8,023 bases of DNA from Lachnospiraceae bacterium UBA2868 (GTDB taxonomy: Bacteria > Bacillota_A > Clostridia > Lachnospirales > Lachnospiraceae), in contig DEEW01000113.1 in NCBI GenBank assembly GCA_002350465.1, positions 912 through 8,934 on the forward strand, given 5' to 3'. Positions 1 to 4,774 of this stretch are shown one piece after another. A model generated the notes under the pieces. The model was not told the origin of the DNA. It ran no database searches and saw only the letters and a program-made list of their open reading frames with translations. Position 1 is the first letter of the stretch; every line of letters starts with the position of its first letter. The translations under genes and the position numbers were made by a program.

Positions 1-110
1 GTGTTGCCTCGAAGAATAAAGGGCTGATCATGAAAACCGTTATGCCTGAACTTAAGGGAAAAGCTGAGGGAAAGACGATCTCCGATGTAGTGGCAAAACT
101 GTGTCAGTAA
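1..110 (+). CDS. yqeY: YqeY-like protein (GatB/YqeY domain), 3' end only
   Basis: Reading from base 3, 35 codons run to a TAA at 108-110; the 5' part lies outside the window. The visible tail reads KGLIMKTVMPELKGKAEGK followed by TISDVVAKLCQ. This matches the end of YqeY proteins, which have a conserved G-x-x-M-K-x-(L/V)-M-P-x-x-K-G-K-A-(D/E)-G-K stretch and a short final helix. The same fold forms the tail of GatB, the amidotransferase subunit for Asn/Gln-tRNA, but the M-P-x-x-K-G-K-A-E-G-K wording and the abrupt end favour stand-alone YqeY. The exact role of YqeY is poorly known; a tRNA-related role is inferred from the shared fold. No clear intrinsic terminator follows; the left repeat of the fic cassette begins six bases after the stop codon. 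Only about 35 residues are visible, so the family call is fair rather than certain. Confidence 0.65.
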   Translation, partial: VASKNKGLIMKTVMPELKGKAEGKTISDVVAKLCQ

Positions 111-116
111 ACATGG

Positions 117-142
117 TGTCAAAAAGAACCGTCCCTATTGAC
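117..142 (+). repeat. Left inverted repeat of the fic cassette
   Basis: The first 20 bases, TGTCAAAAAGAACCGTCCCT, are the exact reverse complement of 1257-1276. After one mismatch the match continues with TTGAC (138-142). The repeat is also weakly palindromic in itself: GTCAA at 118-122 can pair with TTGAC at 138-142. This hairpin character recalls the ends handled by single-strand (Y1/REP-type) transposases, which is inference only. Confidence 0.85.
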
Positions 143-143
143 G

Positions 144-172
144 TTGATTTACTACCTAAAAAATGATAGAAT
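144..172 (+). promoter_or_regulatory. Predicted sigma-A promoter of fic
   Basis: TTGATT at 144-149 (4 of 6 to the -35 consensus) and TAGAAT at 167-172 (5 of 6 to the -10 consensus) are separated by 17 bases, the ideal spacing. It lies inside the cassette, so the gene carries its own promoter. An alternative -35, TTGACG at 138-143, overlaps the inner end of the left repeat but has a poorer matching -10. Confidence 0.6.
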
Positions 173-185
173 TTAGGTAGTAAAT
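147..185. promoter_or_regulatory. Perfect palindromic operator candidate upstream of fic
   Basis: ATTTACTACCTAAA (147-160) and TTTAGGTAGTAAAT (172-185) are perfect reverse complements of 14 bases separated by 11 bases. The left arm lies in the spacer of the predicted promoter, overlapping the last bases of the -35. The right arm starts on the last base of the -10, where a bound dimer would block RNA polymerase. The 25-bp centre-to-centre spacing of the arms puts them on nearly the same DNA face. The C-terminus of the Fic protein resembles a winged helix, so autoregulation is the natural guess. As RNA the arms could form a hairpin, but no U-tract follows, so it is not an obvious terminator. 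Confidence 0.65.
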
Positions 186-205
186 TACATTTTAGGGAGC
201 TGAAT

Positions 206-1249
206 ATGCATACATACGACTATTCTTTTTTGAAAGATTCTATACCGGGGAATATAGTTGGTCTTGCTAATGTAATAGCCGATTTAAAATCACGGGAAGA
301 GTTTCGCAAACTCCAATACAGTGAAACATTTGAAAGCCTCAGACAAAAAGCAATAATTGAGTCTGTAAAAGGCAGTAACGCTATTGAAGGTATAGTAACA
401 ACAGATGACAGAATACGAGATATCGTTGCCGGAGCTGTTCCTATAACACATGATGAGATGGAGATTTCAGGATACAAGGACGCTTTGAATCTCATCTATA
501 CTACTTATGAGGACCTTGATCTGACAGAAGATGTGATTTTATTGTTTCATAAAACAATAGAAGAGGCAACGAATCATCTGGAGGCCGGACAGTATAAGAA
601 AACAAATAATTTCATAATGGAGTACGGCCCGGACGGAAGCAGGCGCGTGAGATTCAAGCCTGTTTCGGCGAAAAATGTACAGGATAACATGGAACAATTG
701 ATACTGGCATACTATGAGGCAAGACAGGATTCAGAGATACCGTCACTTATGCTTATACCTTGTTTTGTTCTGGACTTCTTGTGCATACATCCTTTTCTTG
801 ATGGAAATGGCCGTGTTTCAAGACTTATAACAGTTCTGCTGTTATATTTATCGGGATATGATATAGTCAGATACATTTCATATGAAGGACAGATTAACAA
901 ATACAAGGCCGGATATTATGAAGCACTGCGAATATCATCAGAATCATGGCATGAGAACGAAAATGATTATGTACCATTCATCATAAACTTTATGCAGATC
1001 TTATATAGATGTTATAAAGATTTGGACGAGTCTTTCACTGATATTTCTCTGAAAAAAGCAAAGAAATCCGAGCGTGTTGAAAGTATATTGCTCGGTGCTA
1101 TTGTTCCTATATCTAAACAGGATATTATGCAAAAAGTGCCTGATATAAGTGTTAAAACAGTAGAGTTAGTACTTGGCAAAATGCTGAGGGAAAAAAAGAT
1201 CAAGAAGATAGGAACGTACAAAGATGCACGTTACACAAGAAATGATTAA
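206..1249 (+). CDS. fic: Fic family protein, class II (predicted AMP transferase with C-terminal winged helix)
   Basis: A 347-residue Fic protein. Fic domains usually move AMP from ATP onto a hydroxyl side chain of a target protein. The core motif H195-P-F-L-D-G-N-G-R203-x-x-R206 is complete, with the catalytic histidine, the metal-binding aspartate and the anion-binding GNGR loop. An upstream S57-N-A-I-E61-G62 fits the inhibitory (S/T)xxxE(G/N) motif, placed N-terminal to the Fic core as in class II proteins, so the enzyme is probably auto-inhibited by E61. Residues about 287-347 look like a winged helix (SKQDIMQKV, then a recognition-helix-like VKTVELVLGKMLREKKI), a common arrangement in stand-alone Fic proteins. 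There is no signal peptide or membrane segment, so it is cytoplasmic. The ATG is supported by AGGGAG at 194-199, six bases upstream. The stop codon abuts the right cassette hairpin. No antitoxin-like partner gene is present; control is by the internal motif and probably by self-repression. Its target cannot be read from the sequence. Confidence 0.93.
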   Translation: MHTYDYSFLKDSIPGNIVGLANVIADLKSREEFRKLQYSETFESLRQKAIIESVKGSNAIEGIVTTDDRIRDIVAGAVPITHDEMEISGYKDALNLIYTTYEDLDLTEDVILLFHKTIEEATNHLEAGQYKKTNNFIMEYGPDGSRRVRFKPVSAKNVQDNMEQLILAYYEARQDSEIPSLMLIPCFVLDFLCIHPFLDGNGRVSRLITVLLLYLSGYDIVRYISYEGQINKYKAGYYEALRISSESWHENENDYVPFIINFMQILYRCYKDLDESFTDISLKKAKKSERVESILLGAIVPISKQDIMQKVPDISVKTVELVLGKMLREKKIKKIGTYKDARYTRND

Positions 1250-1250
1250 T

Positions 1251-1276
1251 GTCAAAAGGGACGGTTCTTTTTGACA
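1251..1276 (-). repeat. Right inverted repeat of the fic cassette
   Basis: Reverse complement of the left repeat at 117-142, with 25 of 26 positions identical and 20 consecutive at the outer end (1257-1276). It also forms its own hairpin: TGTCAAAA (1250-1257) pairs perfectly with TTTTGACA (1269-1276) around an 11-base loop containing GGGACGGTTCT. The stem begins on the base after the fic stop codon. No run of T follows, so it is not a classic intrinsic terminator, although it could slow transcription or protect the 3' end. The sfsA ribosome binding site starts 12 bases downstream. Confidence 0.85.
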
Positions 1277-1299
1277 ATCTCAGGTGACGGAGAAGACAT

Positions 1300-1977
1300 A
1301 TGAAGTATGAAAATATCACCCGAGCCACCTTCCTAAAGCGTCCTAACCGATTCGTAGCGGAGGTGGATATTGACGGACATAAAGAGACAGTTCATGTGAA
1401 GAACACCGGCAGATGCAGGGAACTGCTGCTACCGGGGTGTGAAGTGTGGCTGACGGCTCCGGGGACACCTGACAGGAAGACGAAGTACGATCTGGTGGCC
1501 GTCCGGAAAAATACAGGGATTCTTTTCAATATAGACAGCCAGGCACCGAATAAGGTAGTGAAAGAATGGCTCGATACACAGGATTATGACAGGGTAATAC
1601 CGGAATATACATTTGGTGACTCACGAATAGACTTCTATATGGAACGAGGCAAAGAGAAGTTCCTCATGGAGGTCAAAGGCTGCACACTTGAGGTTGACGG
1701 AATCGGATACTTCCCCGATGCACCGACAGAACGCGGTGTAAAGCATATACGGGAACTGATCAGGGCAAAGATTGCCGGATATCATGCAATCCTTGCCTTT
1801 GTGATACAGATGGACGGCGTAACCGAGGTTCGACCGAATATCGGAACGCATCCTGAGTTCGGAGAGGCTATGGATGATGCAATAGAAGCAGGGGTTGAGA
1901 TACTGTTTCTTACCTGCCATGTGGAGCCGGATAAGCTGGAGATAACAAACTACTGCGCCGGGTATCTGTCCGGGTGA
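1300..1977 (+). CDS. sfsA: SfsA family protein (sugar fermentation stimulation protein homologue)
   Basis: A 225-residue protein, the usual SfsA length. Family signatures are all present: VKNTGRCRELLLPG at 33-46, SRIDFYM at 108-114, EVKGCTLE at 124-131 and FPDAPTERGVKHIREL at 138-153. The D111 ... E124-x-K126 arrangement fits the PD-(D/E)xK nuclease-like core known for the family, preceded by an OB-like N-terminal part. In E. coli the gene was linked to maltose metabolism and DNA binding, but its biochemical role is still uncertain. It is soluble and cytoplasmic. The ATG has GGAG at 1289-1292, seven bases upstream. Only 23 bases separate the right cassette repeat from the start, so no native promoter of its own is visible; it may rely on readthrough from fic or yqeY. 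Its last 28 bases overlap a convergent minus-strand remnant. Confidence 0.95.
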   Translation: MKYENITRATFLKRPNRFVAEVDIDGHKETVHVKNTGRCRELLLPGCEVWLTAPGTPDRKTKYDLVAVRKNTGILFNIDSQAPNKVVKEWLDTQDYDRVIPEYTFGDSRIDFYMERGKEKFLMEVKGCTLEVDGIGYFPDAPTERGVKHIRELIRAKIAGYHAILAFVIQMDGVTEVRPNIGTHPEFGEAMDDAIEAGVEILFLTCHVEPDKLEITNYCAGYLSG

Positions 1978-2265
1978 TAATCATAGTATTCTTCTATAGC
2001 CGTGAACCATACACCGAGGGAAAAATCACTCATCATATCGGATGAATACTCTGTATTACCGTTGTTAAAGAATACAGTACGTTTGTTGTAGTTGACGATC
2101 CATGTATCTTCCTTGCCCTCGGCAGTCACATGATAATGGTATTCAGCCACATTGTTTGCATTAAGATAGCAGTCTGTTTATCGTTCGTCCCTTCCCGAGA
2201 ACCGTAGAATCCACATAGTCGAGAAACCCGTTAAGATCCTTGTCTTCATACAGGACAGTTGAATT
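1950..2265 (-). pseudogene. Degraded coding remnant, unrecognised, frameshifted
   Basis: Two overlapping minus-strand open stretches read like pieces of one protein. The upstream piece (2265 down to 2161) encodes LYEDKDLNGFLDYVDSTVLG and then LGKGRT..., ending at a TAA. The downstream piece (2177 down to 1950) encodes TDCYLNANNVAEYHYHVTAE, continues through a W-I-V-N-Y stretch and FFNNGNTEYSS, and ends VWFTAIEEYYDYHPDRYPAQ. The downstream piece has no good start: a GTG at 2148-2150 exists but has no convincing ribosome binding site. The composition (many D, Y, N and W; acidic, soluble) is protein-like. The third frame across 2200-2165 also reads plausibly (EGTNDKQTA), so more than one indel may have occurred. 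The family is not recognised. The alternative is a short real gene of about 66 codons starting at the GTG. The final codons overlap the 3' end of sfsA convergently. This remnant fills most of the 427-base gap between sfsA and the next gene. Confidence 0.4.
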
Positions 2266-2320
2266 TTATGCGCGAGTCTTACGAAGCGCAATTCTTCATG
2301 TCTATCGCATTCTATGATAT

Positions 2321-2326
2321 TATAAT
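2321..2326 (+). promoter_or_regulatory. Predicted -10 box of the signalling operon promoter
   Basis: A perfect TATAAT lies about 80 bases before the first start codon. The -35 position (near 2298-2303) has no good consensus match, so the promoter may need an activator or be weak. The expected leader of about 70 bases contains a small potential stem, CGCAT (2366-2370) with ATGCG (2379-2383). I see no recognised riboswitch in it. The rest of 2266-2404 shows no gene. Confidence 0.5.
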
Positions 2327-2393
2327 ACACAAATGAAGAAATAGTTGGAGGAAAAAGGCTAAAGACGCATACAGTACCATGCGAATTATAAGA

Positions 2394-2397
2394 GGAG
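2394..2397 (+). promoter_or_regulatory. Ribosome binding site of the cyclic-di-GMP enzyme gene
   Basis: GGAG within the purine run AGAGGAGAAGG, seven bases before the ATG at 2405. It settles the start codon, and the protein's first residues (SWIIIVDDD) are the expected first strand of a receiver domain. Confidence 0.8.
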
Positions 2398-2404
2398 AAG
2401 GTAT

Positions 2405-4774
2405 ATGGCTTCATGGATCATTATTGTCGATGACGATGTGACAAATCTGAAAATGGCGGGTCAGATTCTGTCCAAGAACAATATGCGTGCTACAGCCCTT
2501 CGTTCGGGCAGCAGCCTGCTTGAATATGTGAAGGATAAAGGTGCACCCGACCTTATTCTTCTTGATATTAATATGCCTCAAATGGACGGATTTGAGACAT
2601 ACGATAAGTATCGCAAACTTGAGAGGGAACTTGGAATTCCCGAGACTCCCATAGTTTTTTTGACAGCCGATGAGGATAATGCCAATGAAAGCAAGGGATT
2701 TGAGATCGGAGTATCGGATTATGTCAGGAAGCCGTTTGACCCGGAAGTCCTGGTAAGACGAGTCAATAAAATACTGAATACCCGCGGTAAAATGCTCAAG
2801 TTCGAAGAAGAGGCAACGATCGACAAACTCACCGGGTTCTACAACAAGTACAATGCAAACGAACGCATATCGCAACTGTGCAGTGATCATCACGGAACAC
2901 TGATGATCATTGACCTTGATTCGTTTAAGCTTGTTAACGATATATACGGGCATGACATGGGTGATCGCGTCCTTGCTTCTTTTGCCGGAATCGTGAAGAA
3001 CAATATGCCTTTTCAGTCCGTTTTCGGAAGGATCGGAGGAGATGAATTCCTTGTATTTGCCGATGGCATGAAAGACGAGAAAGATATAAGCAAGTTCTCG
3101 GATGCCGTCAATATGACGCTTATTAATGAAGCACGAGATATTATGGGGCCTGATATGAGCATTCCTCTCGGAGCCTCCATAGGTGCCATTTTTGTCCCGG
3201 AGCAGGGAACTGATTTTAACGAGCTTTTCAGATTGTGCGACAGAGCTCTTTATTCGATCAAGAATAACGGCAAGCATGGCTATTCGCTCTACAAGGGCAA
3301 CGACTACGAGAATGATCTGCCGAGCGACATCAATCTGTCCATGATGACCACTATACTCGAGGAGAGAAACATTCCGCAAAATGCAATGTGGATGGGTAAG
3401 GAGGCATTCGGAAACGTATACCGTTATATGATAAGGTACATGGACAGGTACCGGGGCACCGCGTACAAAATGCTTTTTACGGCCAAATTCATTCCCAAGG
3501 ATGTGTCCGAACCGGAAAAAGAAAAAATCATGATGAGTTTGCGTTCACTGTTGCAGGAGTCATTAAGAAACAGCGATATCATGATGCAGATAGGGTACAA
3601 CCATTTCTTCCTGCTGCTCCCGGAGATAAGTGATTATAATGTAGGTCGCGTTACCGAACGTGTTATGGAATCGTGGAAGAAGAATAAATACAGTGGTCTT
3701 GTAGAACTATCGGTTGAAACCGGAAGCACCGATTCGGAAATGCATACATCACTCATCGGAAACAGTGAGGATGAAAATCATATCGTTATCGCCTGCGATG
3801 ATCCCGCGGACCTTGATTTTATGCGTAATGCTCTTATTGCAAAGGGCCTTGACGTAAAGGGATGCAATTCGGGAGAGGAACTTCTTGAACACCTTGGTGA
3901 TAACAGACCGAATCTGATAATGATAAAGGCCGATATGGCAGGAATGAACGGAATTGATACGGTAATAAGGATCAGAAGACAGGGAGGAGCGCTTCGCAAG
4001 ATTCCCGTAGTTTTCATAGCATCTGATGATCTTGTTATCGAAGAGAGGTGCCTCGAACTTGGAGCCGTTGATTTAATCAAACTTCCCATTTCGCAGGAAA
4101 AACTGTTCCTTCGAATAAACAACCTGTTGTCTCTTACACTACTTAAAGATCATATGGAGCAGGAGGTTGAGAAGAAAACCGAGGAGAATGAGCAGCTCGG
4201 CATGCACATTATTAAAGCGCTTGCATTTGCCATTGACGCCAAGGACCGTTATACAAACGGCCATTCCAGCCGTGTTGCGGAGTATGCAAAAGAGATAGCT
4301 GCAAGATGCGGATATGATGAAAAGGGCCAGAATGATATATACATGATAGGGCTCCTTCATGATGTGGGTAAGATTGGCGTTCCGGATGCGATAATCAACA
4401 AGAAAGAACGCCTGACGGATGAAGAATACGATGTGATCAAGAAGCACCCCGTCATCGGAAAACAGATACTCGAGACGATAAAGGAAATGCCCAATCTCTC
4501 AAGCGGAGCCAGATGGCATCATGAAAGGTTTGACGGAAAGGGATATCCGGATGGGCTTGCAGGAGAAGATATTCCGGAAGTTGCAAGGATAATTGCTGTT
4601 GCGGATGCTTATGATGCGATGACAAGTAAGAGAAGTTACAGAGATACTCTTCCGCAGGACAAAGTCAGGGAAGAACTTATAAACTGTTCGGGTACACAGT
4701 TTGACCCGAGATTTGCACAGGTTATGGTGGAACTTATTGACGAGGACAAGGATTATCAAATGAGGGAACTGTAA
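2405..4774 (+). CDS. Receiver–GGDEF–degenerate GGDEF–pseudo-receiver–HD-GYP cyclic-di-GMP enzyme
   Basis: A 789-residue soluble protein predicted both to make and to break cyclic-di-GMP. Domains in order: (1) receiver, about 3-125, with acidic residues D9-D11, phospho-acceptor D54, T87 and K109. (2) GGDEF, about 134-298, with D170-L-D172, F174-K175, N178-D179 and an exact GGDEF at 211-215, so catalysis is expected; the inhibitory RxxD site is absent (P-F-Q-S at that place). (3) A second GGDEF-like domain, about 318-445, whose signature is GYNHF (397-401), inactive, but which keeps R388-N-S-D391 five residues before it. (4) A receiver-like domain, about 458-580, with D465-D466 and K559 but K508 in place of the phospho-acceptor Asp. 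(5) A short charged coiled-coil-like linker, 580-598. (6) HD-GYP phosphodiesterase, about 600-780, with H620, H652-D653, H681, H705-H706 and G713-Y714-P715 all present. No membrane segments. First gene of the operon; the two kinases downstream are the probable source of phosphate for D54. The net direction of activity cannot be read from the sequence. Confidence 0.93.
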   Translation: MASWIIIVDDDVTNLKMAGQILSKNNMRATALRSGSSLLEYVKDKGAPDLILLDINMPQMDGFETYDKYRKLERELGIPETPIVFLTADEDNANESKGFEIGVSDYVRKPFDPEVLVRRVNKILNTRGKMLKFEEEATIDKLTGFYNKYNANERISQLCSDHHGTLMIIDLDSFKLVNDIYGHDMGDRVLASFAGIVKNNMPFQSVFGRIGGDEFLVFADGMKDEKDISKFSDAVNMTLINEARDIMGPDMSIPLGASIGAIFVPEQGTDFNELFRLCDRALYSIKNNGKHGYSLYKGNDYENDLPSDINLSMMTTILEERNIPQNAMWMGKEAFGNVYRYMIRYMDRYRGTAYKMLFTAKFIPKDVSEPEKEKIMMSLRSLLQESLRNSDIMMQIGYNHFFLLLPEISDYNVGRVTERVMESWKKNKYSGLVELSVETGSTDSEMHTSLIGNSEDENHIVIACDDPADLDFMRNALIAKGLDVKGCNSGEELLEHLGDNRPNLIMIKADMAGMNGIDTVIRIRRQGGALRKIPVVFIASDDLVIEERCLELGAVDLIKLPISQEKLFLRINNLLSLTLLKDHMEQEVEKKTEENEQLGMHIIKALAFAIDAKDRYTNGHSSRVAEYAKEIAARCGYDEKGQNDIYMIGLLHDVGKIGVPDAIINKKERLTDEEYDVIKKHPVIGKQILETIKEMPNLSSGARWHHERFDGKGYPDGLAGEDIPEVARIIAVADAYDAMTSKRSYRDTLPQDKVREELINCSGTQFDPRFAQVMVELIDEDKDYQMREL
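4762..4766 (+). promoter_or_regulatory. Ribosome binding site inside the preceding gene that fixes the GTG start
   Basis: GAGGG lies in the last codons of the preceding gene, eight bases before a GTG at 4775-4777. That GTG directly follows the TAA at 4772-4774 with no base between. This spacing and abutment imply translational coupling, and the GTG is preferred over the next in-frame ATG codons, which fall inside the first predicted membrane helix. Confidence 0.7.

Larger units (their letters stand above)
117..1276. mobile_element. Inverted-repeat-bounded fic cassette (putative non-autonomous mobile unit)
   Basis: A 1160-bp unit bounded by 26-bp inverted repeats that match at 25 of 26 positions. 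It contains a promoter, a palindromic operator candidate and one gene for a Fic protein, and nothing else. No transposase or recombinase is inside it, so if it moves it must be mobilised in trans. The fic coding sequence looks AT-richer than sfsA next door: sampled 60-base lines gave 28% GC at 841-900 in fic and 62% at 1441-1500 in sfsA. These are selected samples, not gene averages. I found no target-site duplication in the bases next to the repeats (ACATGG on the left, ATCTCA on the right). It lies between yqeY and sfsA, which are otherwise in the same orientation. Mobility is inferred from the structure; an alternative is a pair of dispersed chromosomal repeats that happen to flank the gene. 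Confidence 0.6.

Noticed and set aside
1250..1276. Intrinsic terminator after fic
   Set aside because: The stem is AT-rich and no T-run follows it; it is better explained as the right inverted repeat of the cassette.
111..1282. Target-site duplication flanking the cassette
   Set aside because: The bases directly outside the repeats (ACATGG and ATCTCA) do not match, and no shifted duplication of useful length was found by eye.
2333..2404. Possible cyclic-di-GMP riboswitch in the leader of the cyclic-di-GMP enzyme gene
   Set aside because: The leader is only about 70 bases and lacks the conserved GEMM core pattern; only a 5-bp stem (2366-2370 / 2379-2383) is seen.
2178..2414. 78-codon minus-strand open frame over the operon leader
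   Set aside because: It crosses the promoter and the start of the downstream gene, has no plausible ribosome binding site, and its translation does not look like a protein; the neighbouring frames look more coding-like.
2411..3379. 322-codon open frame on the minus strand inside the cyclic-di-GMP enzyme gene
   Set aside because: It lies wholly antisense to well-conserved receiver and GGDEF coding sequence, and its translation shows no recognisable domain.
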